From positions 806,001 through 870,000 of the forward strand of contig JAFCMP010000257.1 of the NCBI GenBank assembly GCA_017506865.1: a stretch of 64,000 nt of DNA, read 5' to 3'. This document shows positions 1 to 12,200 of the stretch, in pieces. Origin of the DNA: Tribonema minus. Lineage: Eukaryota > Sar > Xanthophyceae > Tribonematales > Tribonemataceae. Both the position numbers and the translations under genes were made by a program. The first letter of the stretch is position 1. Each line of letters starts with the position of its first letter. Under the pieces are notes generated by a model. It saw nothing but the letters and a program-made list of their open reading frames with translations. It ran no database searches and was not told the DNA's origin.

Positions 1-1149
1 TTTTTTGAGGTCATCATCTACAAGTATGTGTTCATTGCTCACTGACAACCCACAATGCAGGCGTATGCTGGGACAGTAACACTCAACCCCAAACAATATG
101 CGTCGCTTTTGGGGGCGGGTTTAACGCAGGGGTGTATGATCTAAGCTGAATTGGCAACAAACCTACTCAACTCAAATCACCAGGGTAAAGTCCTGATGCG
201 TGAACCAATGTGGACAACAGACTCTCAGATGGTCGCGACAGATGGCCATGCCAGATGTCACACTAAGCCGAGGATCGTGAGTGCATGCGAGCCAATGACG
301 GATGCTCTGCATCTTTGGTCTTGTGTGATGCTTCAGGATGGCAGCCTCAGGTTGCATGAGACGAACAGCTACATTCGCCTTAGAAAGCAGATGACGGAAG
401 CCGCCACACAGTGCAGACAGGAGAAGGGCAGGGATGACCCAGCAATCCTGGACAAGCACATGCTGAAGTGTGTGACTGACATCATGGCTGCGCATGTCGC
501 ATCACTGGTGAGAGCCATTGCAACAAGTGGGTGCTGCTTGTGAGCTGGCGCATGTAAAAGAGCACATTGACGTGTTTGCACCCATCGCACACCACTTTAA
601 GGAAATTGACACGATGCCTTGTCGAATGCGCATGCACAGTAGATTGATCCGAGCCGCCACTGTTGAGCTCCTCTGTCGCTGCACTGCAGTCCATGTGCAT
701 AACGAATTGCTGGCAGCACTTAACGGGGGCGGCGGTGTACCTGACACATTAAAAACCTCAAGGTGTGTCAAGAAAGGCAGACTTGGCGAGGCATCTACAG
801 TTGCTGACTTTAAATCTATGCATGGAAACCTGCAACTTGAAGGGGCACCCTTAGTGCTCCATTTTGCCATGCATGAAGCACTCAGGTTGAATGTACAGCT
901 CGCAGCCAAAGTTATGAAGCCAGCAATGGAGTGGAAAGCTTGCGCTAGTGATCGCCTTCACATTTGAGCATCAGCTTGCACCTGTGTGCTAATCGCATGT
1001 GCGTGCTGGCAAGTGCCCCCATCACCAACGCGTGCAGCATCACCTGCACGCTTGCTGCATGTGCTGCATCGTCTGCAGTGCCGCTGGTTCAGCACACACT
1101 CCTGCCGCGTGTTCGACTCAATGCTCTTGATGTGCGTTGCTACTGTCAG
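1..1149. other. Left-edge region, no gene assigned
   Basis: Two overlapping open frames on the + strand (151-543 and 518-967) cover much of this stretch, but their predicted peptides match no family I recognise and their third codon positions are not clearly G/C-rich as in the confident exons further on. The stretch could hold upstream exons of the prolyl hydroxylase gene, or the end of another gene that starts outside the window. No RNA gene or mobile element was seen. Confidence 0.3.
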
Positions 1150-4100
1150 GATCGCGAGCTCTCGCGGCAGCGCAGGGCACTGGACCATGTGTCGGACCGC
1201 ATGACCAGCTATGCCTGTAGCGACCAGGTCAAAGACACCACCGATCCACCACTGAGCGTGGAGGAATGGGAGGGCAGAGAGGTATGTAGGTACCGTGCTT
1301 TCTGGGAAGCAGGTGCCACACATGAGCTGCACGGCCGGATAATATAATGCCTGTGCAAACATTAGCATGGTCAATACCGACCCGCCGCTGAGCGTGGAGG
1401 AATGGGATAGTCGAGAGAGGTAGGTACCATGCTTTTAAGCAGCATGTGTCATGTATAAGCTGCATGGCTGGCTAACAATGCCTTGTGCAAACATTAGCAT
1501 GGTCAATACCGACTCGCCGCTGAGCGTGGAGAGGGGTGGGCGGGCAGAGAGGTAGGTAGGTACCATGCTTTTGAGAAGCACGTGCCACATACAAGCTGCA
1601 TGGCTGGCTATTTGAATGCCTGTGTAAACCTAAGCATGGACACGCGTGGCCTGTTGCTGAGCGCTGACGACCGGGAGGGCAGAGCAGTGGTAGGTACCAA
1701 GCTTTTGAGAGTGGGAGAGCAGAGAGGTATGTACCATGCTTTTGTGAAGCAGGTATCACATGTGCGCTGCATGGCTGGCTATGCCTGCAGGTGCAAACCT
1801 TAGCATGGGCACCAGCGGCCTGTTGCCGGGCGCTGAGGAGCGAGAGGCCAGGAATATAGGCATCATATATTTGAAATTTACTTAAAATGGGAAGACGTAT
1901 TCTTTTCAACAAGCAGTTGAGTGCTCACGCACCGCGTGCGGTTGCTTGCATCGTGCATGCTGTGGCTTGAACATTTGTACACAGCTGCTGATGCACTCAC
2001 CGACAGCACTAGTCATCAGCAATTGTGCATCGCGTGTACATTTGTCCACACGATTGATGTGAACAGGGTATTATTCAGAGTATTTTCCACAAGGCTGTGA
2101 GTTTGTCCCAGACACCACTTTGTCGTGTTTGTACTGCTCGATGACGTGTGATCAGCTTCTGACATGACCTCACCTGTGCAGATCAAGGTGCTGTTTGACG
2201 AGCCCGAACTGCAGCTCATGCTGATTGAAGACATGGCGAGTGACGCCGAGTGCGATGCTCTCTTGAGCGCTGCCGCTGGCAAGTTGGAGGTGAGCATCGC
2301 CTGCAGTAGCGTCACTCAAGAGTTTTAAACTTGGCAAGCTAGCATTTAGGCACACATAGGTGGTCCATAACATTGTGGTGCGTTGCTTAGCAATCTGCAG
2401 AGTGCACTGATGCACATTTTTGTCATAGATCTTTTGTTCTTCATTTGACATGGGCGTGCTCTGCTCTGGCAAGTTGAACCGGCGCATTGGGGTGGTGCTC
2501 ATGCACTGCCGCACACATTTTACACACAAAACGCTTGTACGAGGACCTCGTACTGGGCAACCTCTGTTACCGCGGCTACGCCTCGCCGTAGCCCATGCCG
2601 AGCACTGCTCGCTGTCACTTGAGCTGTCTGCGCAAACGCACAGTTCCAGGAGCGTTGTGCCAGTGAAACTCTCCCTGCAGTAATTCAGCCAGTATTCTGA
2701 CTCTGCCGTGTGCGAGAGGCAGTATAGCCCGTGAGTGCACAGTCGCCACGGCTGTCTGAGCTACGCTGCCCACACCTGGCCTTTGACTGTCCTGAAATAG
2801 TTAGTGGTGTTCGGGCGTGATCAATATTACAATGGATTCAACGTCATCCATAGCACGAAAAATAATTTTGCTGAAGCCTGTCTAGCAATTGTTTTCGATA
2901 AAAAATAAAACGTTCATGAGCTGGTTCAAACTTGTGTCCGTTCTGCAGGACGCGAGCGTGGATGGTAGATCTGACAAACAGCTGGCAGCATTGCTCACGC
3001 GTACCAAGGCCGGTCGAGTGGTCCCCAGATTGGATGCCAGACCTGGCGAAGACCCCATCGCAGACGTGTACCGCCGCGCCTATAGACTCACCAATGACAT
3101 GACGGGGTAAGATTGATCGATGGGCAAACTTGGGCAAATGGTTTATGTCTTGGCTCTGGTAGGCACTGCATTAGTATGCTTACGCACCTTTAAGCGAGGG
3201 CCCAATTGCGGACCTGTACCGTCGCGCCTATAGACTCACCAATGACATGACGGGGTAAGATTGAGCGGTTGTGCACAATCAGCCAAGTGCTTTGTGTCTT
3301 GACATTGAAAGGCACTGCAACAGTATGTTCATGCACCTTGAGATGTGGAGTCCATCTCCGTCCTGCATTGGTTTGCCTACAGTGCTGGCGCAGGCTGCTA
3401 CCAGCCTAGCTGCACGCTAAGCGGATCACATTGTATCCACTCTCCGCCTACCTTTAGCGTCTGTGCGGGGGGGACTGAAGGCATGTACCGTGCGACAGCC
3501 AACTCTGCTCGGAAGAAGCAACAAGAAATGAGAGCGTTGCATGACGCCCCGATCATAGTCATTTGTGTGTTGTCTATTGACCCTTATGTACTTCCCAGTC
3601 TCTGTACATGCCAATGCTCCTGTACTTTGCTTTAGGTAGCACCATACGATCGCTGCAACTTGAAGTTGAGCGTGCGTCCTGCGTTGACAATCCTCAACTG
3701 CAATCAGGCACGGACTGACCATGGAGGGCCAGGAGGCCTTCACCGTGGTACGATACGATGCTGGCGGCGAGTACTTCCCTCACTGCGACACCAATTGCGA
3801 CGGGAGTGCGCATACCCCTGGTGGCAGGTGCGTGTCGTACTAGCCATTTTGTCTCCGCAGCATGAACAGATCTCAACGTCCGCATGATTTTGCTGAGCGT
3901 TGTACGCACACTCACTGTGCTGTGCTGATAGCAGTGGTACAAGGTGCGTGCCATACTAGCCACTTTCTTGCCACAGCATGAGTAGATATCAACCCCCGCA
4001 TGCATCCGCGTCCGCATGGTTTCGCTGAGCGTTGCAATGCAGTCACGCGTGTCGCCTGGTGCAGTGCTCATCCTGAAAGTGGAAGTCTACACAATTCTTT

Positions 4101-6060
4101 GATAATTCACACAATTTTTCGAGCAGCTGTGCCCTGTGCCAAAGTTGCTGCACCAATCACTGTTGTCTCACGTCTGTTCGCTTCTCATAGCACCATGTCG
4201 TGGCATGGATACCGGCCTGTTGCGTCTTGGTCGCAAGCCAGTAGCCAGACACTAGCAAAGCATTCGTGACATGCAGCAAAATCATGATTTTGGATTAGCT
4301 AATCCAAGTCAGAATAGGTAGGTAGTTCAGCGGATGATGCCTGCATTATTGTGAAATTGTGAATCATGAGCGACGTGAAATGATCTGCGAGGTACGTGCA
4401 AGTTCAATAACATCTGCTTTTCAAAGCAGTACTGACAAGAGCATTAAGCACCTCAATGCAAGGTATTGATTGAAACACCATCACGCACAGGCGTACATTA
4501 ATTTGAAGCTTACATGGGCAGTGCTGTCCATTTGTGTGGATGCTGTTCACAGGGTTGCCACAATGATCATCTACTGCGAGGAGGCTGCTATTGGCGGCGG
4601 CACAAGCTTCTCAAGCGTCGATGTCTTTGTCAAGGGCAAAAGGTGCGCAGCCAGACTTGCTTCAAATGTCATTTGGCAAGACGTTCTCAGTTCTAGCAGG
4701 ATCAAAACCGTGAGCTTGTACTTCAACAACGCAGCCAACCTCTGTTGGGTCCTGTTTTGTACACAAGCGCCTATGACATTGAGCGTGTCGGATTGCTGCC
4801 CCAACTAACCTTTTGTGCGGCCAATAGTATACGCGTTCATGAATGCTAACTGCTCCTTCGCCCCCCCCCTGCAGGGGGCAGGCGCTGTTGTCCTCGTACT
4901 ACAACCCAGCGACAGGCCGCTTGGACAATGGACTGAGCAGGCACTGCGGCTGCCGCGTCACCGAGGGCAACAAGGTCAGTTGACATGGTCACCTTGTGAC
5001 TTGTCTTGCAGGGTGCGGAGAAGTGGTGTGCGGCGTGAAGAAGCCAGTCAATTAATTCGCAAGATCCACAAGCACGTGCTCTTCGGCAAGCATCAACATG
5101 CGTCAGTGACCAATCCCGCTGCATTTTGCTGTGGCATTTGGTTTTATGGTGGAATGGCACATCACCTGCGCCTGATGTGTCCAATGCATGCTGGCGGGTT
5201 ACTGGCATGAGCGGAGTGAGGTAAGTCACAGATAGCGTTAGCAAGAGCAAAGTACAGGCGGGTAATCGGGGCAAGCAGGTTGATGTAAGAGACAGACGGC
5301 ATAAAGCAAGTGGCATAACGCAAGCCTAGCCGGCCTAGCCAATGAAGGCCATGGCGCACCTGGGGGCTTTTTTCAATGCAGGGGTCATGTAGACAACAGG
5401 CACCTTGTGGGGACCAGAATGTACTCCACTGCCAGATGTGCCGTCACCTTTACTTTGTTGAAGCTTAAGTTTACATTGCTCAAGCTGCTGGCGGTTGTGA
5501 TGGTCGCACAGTGACATATGACGCCATGGTGGGTCTGTTGTGCAACCCTGTTGGTAAATGCACAGCTGCCTGCAAGGCACAGTACGCTGATCCAATCACA
5601 AAATTTATGCAATGATTCATCATAGTGAAGATTTTTTGGATGACTCATGATATTGATTTGTTTCTTCGTCAAACGAGCCTGTACCCAGGTATCTGGGGGG
5701 CATGCAAACACAGCTAAAACGCGCATTGAGTACGTGATGGCAGCCAAAATGTGCCCTGTAAGTTGAATCATTCGTCAGGCCTAACAGCTTGGCACCGGCG
5801 TTGCTTTGCTGCGCACCCCAGCATTGCCGCCTGTGCGTGTATGCTGTACATGTAGTGGATGATGATGCATCTGCGTCTCTGCTCACACAGATCTAGTTAC
5901 CCGTTGCCCTCACAAGGTGGTGGCTTCGATTCATGATCATCTGTGTGCTGTCTGCACCGCGTCTCTGCTGCAGAGGATCGCGACGCTGACAATGCGCAAG
6001 GGTGTTAACGCGACCGTCACGCACGAGAGCTTTGATGCCGCAGGGAAGCTCATCAAATAA
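1150..6060 (+). CDS. Prolyl 4-hydroxylase (2OG-Fe(II) dioxygenase), N-terminus uncertain
   Basis: Exons: probable 1150-1281, then 2182 (or ATG at 2164)-2289, 2949-3106, 3708-3827, 4553-4642, 4875-4974 and 5974-6060, ending in TAA. All junction phases agree. The enzyme hydroxylates peptidyl proline with 2-oxoglutarate, O2 and Fe(II), normally in the ER or secretory pathway. The first clear homology is IEDMASDAECDALL, the usual entry to the catalytic domain. The exon starting at 3708 carries VVRYDAGGEYFPHCDTN, giving the His and Asp iron ligands. The next exon has the IYCEEAAIGGGTSF strand, and 4875-4974 has LSRHCGCRVTEGNK with the distal His ligand and 2OG-binding Lys. From 2164 the product would be 226 residues, about the catalytic domain alone. 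A signal peptide is not visible, so more 5' exons are expected; 1150-1281 is phase-compatible (ends ..VEEWEGRE) and is followed by a five-unit junction repeat. Family is secure; exact N-terminus is not. Confidence 0.87.
1245..1860 (+). repeat. Five-unit tandem array over an exon donor site
   Basis: The end of the putative exon at 1150-1281 (PPLSVEEW..GRE) plus its donor GTATGTAGGTACC and following intron recurs about every 132-138 bp. Donor-like GT positions are near 1282, 1420, 1552 and 1690, with a small extra copy near 1727 and a decayed last unit near 1815-1860. Each unit also keeps a CTGCATGGCTGGCTA..TGCCTGTGCAAAC core. The repeat spans coding and intron sequence alike, so it is a tandem DNA duplication and not a coding repeat. 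Confidence 0.85.
3050..3345 (+). repeat. Two-unit junction duplication, P4H exon ending 3106
   Basis: The last ~50 bases of the P4H exon (YRRAYRLTNDMTG) with the donor GGGGTAAGATTG and about 85 bases of intron are repeated 148 bp downstream (donors at 3107 and 3255). The second copy is decayed in its intron part but almost intact over the exon end. Only the first copy joins in phase with the next exon through a continuous upstream frame. Confidence 0.88.
3815..4060 (+). repeat. Two-unit junction duplication, P4H exon ending 3827
   Basis: The donor AGGTGCGTG and the following ~85 bases of intron (TACTAGCCA.., CAGCATGA.CAGAT.TCAAC, GCTGAGCGTTG) occur twice, with donors at 3828 and 3943, a spacing of about 115 bp. 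The exon part of the second copy is nearly gone. Confidence 0.8.
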
Positions 6061-9000
6061 TCAGACAGGTCAGGCCAAGGCACACACATTTTTTATTGCC
6101 GGATTATTTCTCAGTGAGGATAAGATCTATGGTTCTTGACAAAGAAAAGCTCTGCTTAATGCAAACGTATACATCAACAACGCATAACCAGCAAAGTTTG
6201 GCATTCCCCACAAGAACTGCATTACAGCTTGAGTGTTCACATGCTCGACACAGATTGCTCAACTTGCTGCAATGTGATTTTCCATACCACATGTCAGTGA
6301 CTTGCGACGATATTGTTTGCTTTTTTGTCGTACTTGTGTTGTATGCCCAGTAACCGTAGCCATTGTGTTGAAGTACGACACAAGCAAAGCGCGTGACGTC
6401 CACTCACAGTGCATTGCATGTGGTGGCCTGACTTCATGGCGAGCCATCGGTCATGGGCAGCGTCCAGTGCTCCTGATGCACGCATGATTGATGCTGGCTT
6501 GCGACTTGCAACAGCTAATAAGTAGTAAATGGCCACAACGGCATTGACAAAGTGCCGAGCCATACAGCATTTTTTTTTTTGAGATGACATGATGGGAAAA
6601 AAATCAACCAAACAACATGCGGCGAGCCAGCTGTTGCTTGCATGGTCAACCCTGACACAACACGGCAAACCAATGCAAGCATCTGCAGATGACCCGGCAG
6701 GTGACAGCTTCACCTACAGTAGGCAGCCCCCTGCGAATGCACAGTAGCAGAGCTCAGGCACGGCCCGTGTGCTTCTTGTGTTTCGCCGTGTCACGGTGCA
6801 TTGTTTCTCAAGGCATGTATTCAGTGACATGCCAAGCTTTAAGCAAGCATGCAAAGCCTATCTGACGTTGAAGCTGGTGGTGCTGCCGCTGCACAGGTTT
6901 CGGTTGCGGAATTGCTGAAAGACTTTGCCTGCAGCGGACTTCCAGAATAAGGGCTCGGCACATTGAACATCAGCCGGCAGCACTAGAGGCGACCCCCCTC
7001 ATGAGCAAAGCTATGCGGCGAGGATGCGTCAACAGTACTTGACATCGAGGCTTGACGCGGCAGAGGCAGCGTTCAGCGCAGTGCCAAGCATGCCAGGCGG
7101 GCCACGCATGCCGTTTGGCAAGACACATTCCACCTGTCGCAGCACACGCGGCGCGCCGCCGCCGACTCTGGAGACAAAACATTTCTGGTGCGCGGTGCAA
7201 GCGGGCCAGCGGCATGTCATAGGCAGGTCATAGTTTGACCTGACCCACTGCAGCAGCCTGGTGGAAGCAAGGACAATGGGTCAAACAGTCATGGGGCCGG
7301 CGCAAGGGCAGCGCAGGGGTGTGCTCGAACAGCTGCACAGATAGATTGGATCCGGTGGCACGTAGTAGCTGGCGCCGCAGCGCACGTTGATATCGTTTGC
7401 ACAGGCGCCGCATGTGCCACAGACGGCGGGCGTCGCAGCCGCGGCACGCATCTGATTCGGAAGTGTAGAGGCCACGCGTACTGAAGAAGCTGAGCGCTGT
7501 TGAGCCGAGCATCATCACTTCTGAAGGATACCGTCATCATTTGCAGCCCAATGGCAATCAAGTCGAGGCAAAGCGCCTGTACATATGTCTCACCAAATCT
7601 GACGCGCCCCCGCACAGAGCTACTGCAAGGGTGATGAACAGTTTGACACTGCACGCACAATACTTCTGGAATGCGTCACTGTCGTTACGACACATCAATT
7701 GCTTCAGCTGCAAGAACTCAGGGCAAGTGGTGTGGGAGCATTATGCATTGTCATTTGGCGGACAAACGATACGTGGCACGTGTCATTTTTTCCTGGGTGC
7801 CTTTTCTACTGAACAGACACATACATTTACAACTCAGCCGTAATCGGCTTTGTGGGCAGCATAATTAGCAATGATGTTCACAATCAATACCTCCAGCATA
7901 CATCCACGCTTGGCTGCTGCACGTGTTTTGCATTTGCATGCCCATAGGCATATGGAGTGGCAGAATGTGCCATCAGAGTTCATGTCAAACACACGTAAAC
8001 TTGGCTGCTGCATGCATGCTTATGGCTTAAGCAAGTATCTTTGTTGAGATTTTGTTTCAAGCTTTGTGTCGTACAATGATTTCATGACATTCAACCCTGC
8101 AGCAAATCTTGAGCGGTCTCCGACTGCCCATTCAAAAAGCAAGCTATGTGCTATCATCCCTTGGCACTTTTTCACCGCAGTGGCTGAGGTAGGAGGGTGA
8201 CAAGCGGTGTGGTTTTTGTGGACCACGGACTGAGTAGGTCACCTCAACACTGAAGCACTGAATGCAAAAGCCTCATCGAGCATCCCTGAGTGAAGTCAAA
8301 GCTTCAGACCCACGTCTGCATACAGGGGCAAAAGACTCTGTCCAAAAGAACGCCTTGCAGCATGCAGCCATGGCACGCAAACATGTGTGCGTTGGTGCCA
8401 CTGTGCATACCCTGTGCTTCGCAGAGCAAAAACGAAACACAGCAACAGAAACTCCACCTCGAGATGGCACGTGACAGAGCGTTTTATTAGGATTGCATGC
8501 AAGGGGGGTTCATGGGGGGGGTTGTGTGTTGGCAGACAGGGCCTGCGGATTTGTGTGTGTGTCCACTGTCACTGTAGGAGGATGTGATCGTGCCCCTACA
8601 TACACAGGCGCAGGAGTTGTTCTGTGTTGCTATGTCCCCCTCGCTCGCAGTATGTATAAGCGTCGGAGTGTTCATGCACGCCACCACCGGAACGCAGACT
8701 ACACCTGCCCCCCCCCAGTGCCTATATTGCCGTACTACCTGCTATGCGATGGTCGTGTGTTTGGCTTTACATAGCCTATGTGCGAAAGGCGGCATCAAGG
8801 GCAGCATGTACAGTGTGTGTGTGTGGAAAGGAAAATGTCGTCGAGTCCCATGTGGACCATGGCTGAGACCCGTGAAGATGCCACTATCTGAGCGCTGCTC
8901 ACTGACACCAACTAAAGTGTGCCCCCCTGCCATGTGAGCGTGCCCCTTGCCATGGCTGCATGCGCTCTGCCCGCCAGTGTACACCTATGCCACTGCCCCA

Positions 9001-9231
9001 GTTCCCAGCCCAGCTGCAGGCACCCATGCACTCCCAAATGTGTCCAAACCGTCAGAGCACGGTGCAGCCGTGTGGCCGCAAACACTCCCGGCGCAAACGC
9101 CAGGCGGCAAACGTGGCCGTGACAGCGCTCGCCTCAGCGCACACCGACTACCTACCCACCCCACCCCCGCATCGCTGCGCACACCGTTGACCTCAATCAT
9201 GCCGACGATGGCAGCATATGCGCACGCAGCA
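6061..9231. other. Intergenic region between P4H and the ferredoxin/MBL gene
   Basis: About 3.2 kb between two gene ends (+ strand end at 6060, - strand end at 9232). No confident gene was found. A 33-codon frame at 6849-6950 reads like a terminal exon (ends VAELLKDFACSGLPE). A Cys-rich - strand frame at 7281-7475 ends LRCPCAGPMTV. At 7024-7233 frames on both strands look equally plausible. 8480-8830 is rich in GTGTGTGT and G/C runs. None of these could be joined to a family or a consistent exon chain. Confidence 0.3.
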
Positions 9232-12200
9232 TCAGCGCCACATTCCCTCTGCGCGCGCGTCGGCGGCGAACGCGGCTGCGGCAGCGCTCACCTCGGCGCG
9301 CGCCTGCGCAGGGCCATCCGCGAAGCGCGCCACACGCGCGTGCCCCGGCAGAATGGCCGTGAAAGGCGGCGCAGCGTCAGAGCCGAGGGCTGCGATGGTG
9401 CGCGCTTGCCGGTCGACGCCATTGCGGTTGACACGCGCAAAGCCATCGAGGCGGTTACGCCATGCGGAAAAGGCGAGGTGGTCGCCTGGGTGCAGCGGGC
9501 AAGGGGGGGGGGTATCAATATGAGAGCTTGCAGGACTGGGGAAACGCGACAAATGGAGGTTGCTCTGCATGCAACAGGAAGCAATGAACGCCTATGTCTA
9601 CGCCCCCGTATACATATTTGATTCATCTGTATATGTTGAGGTCGACAGTGTTGTACATATATTTTGTTTACTTCCGCTTGAGGGGCGGAGGCCCTGCATG
9701 CCGAGATTGCGGGAAAAACTGCACCAGTCACGGATGCGCTGAGTGAACAACCAGTTACTGCTACAAGTATGCAAATTCATGCAAGGCATTGGCTTTGAGC
9801 CCCACCCGATGGTGTATATCAATGATCCAGCACACAGAACAAAGTATTGCTGTGATTGACAATAATCCGCCAGGACGCAGGCTCACCACGCCAATCCAAC
9901 GCAAGATACAGAGTTGAAATGCAGGCAGCACTGTCAAATTGCACCCAGTATGCGCGCCTCCGTGAAACCTCAAGCCCCACCCATGCACAGCACCCCAATG
10001 TCTCTCGCCGCCTCTTGCTGAAAGGTAATGATGCTCAATGTGTCCAACTTGGCCATAATTTTTGCGAACTCTGTATGCACATGGATGTCATGTAATCGAA
10101 CAGTGCCATGCGGCAGCATGGTGGCACGCGCGGCCGTCGACTTTGAGCACTTCTACACCCATACTTTTCCTTGTTTGAGCTGCAGAACTGTTTCCGTCAT
10201 CAACTCCAGTCTGAGGTGCGATGTCGGTGGTCCTGTGTACATTGCGGTATGTGATTAAGCTGGTGACACTTCAAAGTGTTGAAGCGTATATATTTTGCCA
10301 GCATACAGCCCCCCCCCCCCCCCCTGCGGTCTCTCCTCTAGCAGCACTGGCGACACCAAAAACAGCGTGGGGCCACTTTGCGCTTCAAAGTACTCCCATT
10401 TGCTAGTACTTATAAGCTGAGAGCACTCATAAGCTGAGAGCACTCTCGCCTGCACAAGCTGTCAATTCAAGTCCCACCTGTGAAAAGCACACCAGTCTGA
10501 GCGCTGCCTTCTGGCAAGGGTATGCTGGCCCACAGCGTCACGCAGCCCTCAGTGTGGCCCGGGGTATGTATCAGTATCAGGTCCGAAGCGAGGTCCCACA
10601 TTGCGATGCCATCTGCTGGGCACGCATGGCAGACAAGGCAGGAAAAAACGAATTGAACAAATGTTGTTAAGATGTTGTGGGGGGCATGTGGCACGAGCAC
10701 CACCGTTTGCAATGTACAAGTCATCAATTGGCATGATTGACGATCGAAGCAAGGTCCCACATGGCGAGGCCATCTGCCGGCGGGCATGGCAGAGGAGGCG
10801 GCAAGCAGAAATGCATATTCAATGTCGATTACATCTTATGGTGGTGGGGACAAGGCCTGAGCACCACCGTTTGCAAAATACAAGTTATCAATTGGCATGA
10901 TTGATAATGTGCTCATGTACATGTGCATCCGCCGTGGCGTGCTCTCAAATACTTCAATGAATGGAGAGTGCCGAGCTTTAGCAGAGATATGGCCCTTGCA
11001 GAGGCCTGAGTGGCTTTGACTATTTGCTGCCGCTAAACTCTCTACGGCAGCCGCATCCGCACCAACTCAAGCATGCGCCCATCCGCCACCACACCGTGCA
11101 CACAGCCCATCCCCACGTGCATGGTGCTCACTTGAATTTATGCAATGATCCCTGATCTGAAAGCAGTAGCTCTTGCGCGACTACTTCCAGAACCCCCTGG
11201 GACTTCAGCGACCCCCAGGTCTCCTGTTTTGAGTTTTGACTGAGTAAGTACGCCGCCAGACTTGCCTGGCTCGCCTGCGCACGGCATGCGGCGCGTCGCG
11301 GTGGCGTCTGACAGCTCCATCTCAATCACGCCAGCGCCGACGCTAGATCGGCCCCCTGTGTCAGCGGCGTGCATGATGCGCTGCATGTCGGGGAACGCCT
11401 GCGCCCACTTGGCATGGTCCGCCACGTCGTCCTGCACGTCAGTGCGCAGCACAAGATAAGCGCAGCAGCAATCAGCGCTCGCGGCGAGCCACGTCGTCCT
11501 GCACGTCAGTGCTCAGTGCACAAGCGCAGCAACGATCAGCGCTTGTGGTCCGCCACGTCGTCCTGCACGCCAGTGCTCAGCACAAGCGCAGCAGCGATCA
11601 GCGCAACAGTGCTCAGCGCACAAGCGCAGCAGCGATCGTGGTCCGCCACGTCATCCTGCATGTCAGATGCTCAGCGCACAAACGCAGCAGCGATCAGCAC
11701 TCGCGGCAAGCTACTTGAGGTAAAATTGCTTGTGCCGCAATGATCTTCTTTTTGAGAGCGTCTTGTCTTGTTCTTTCATACTCTTTTAGCCCAAGCTTGT
11801 GGATCTGAGTCCGTCGTCCTGCGTCAGTGCTCAGCACAGGCGCAGCAGCGATCAGCGCTCGCGGTGAGCCGTGCCGCCCACAGAGATGTCGGGATAGCAG
11901 CCTCTCATAAGGTTTGCAGTACATTAGCCCGGCAGGATCATGACTGGCCACAGTTATACAGTACGGGGGCACAGCAGATGACTCGTCAGTTCAGGGTGTA
12001 TCGCGCATTTTCCGGTCTGTCCAGAACTTTCCGTTGGCACCTTTTGCATGCTTATGTGCTCAAGATGCGGTAACGTCACTCGGAGTTCTCACATGACACG
12101 ACACACGGCCCATTCACCATGTCAGTACGTCAGTACACGTATGCCGCGGTCAGCACCAGCGCCAAGGGCACACGCATCAGTATAGATATATCCCTTTGGC

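Noticed and set aside
7024-7233. Overlapping frames on opposite strands, each with a plausible peptide
   Set aside because: Cannot choose between strands by codon bias and no exon chain supports either.
11405-11885. Possible CRISPR-like array (regular short repeats)
   Set aside because: Repeats include a coding exon start and splice acceptor, spacers are not unique, and the genome is eukaryotic.
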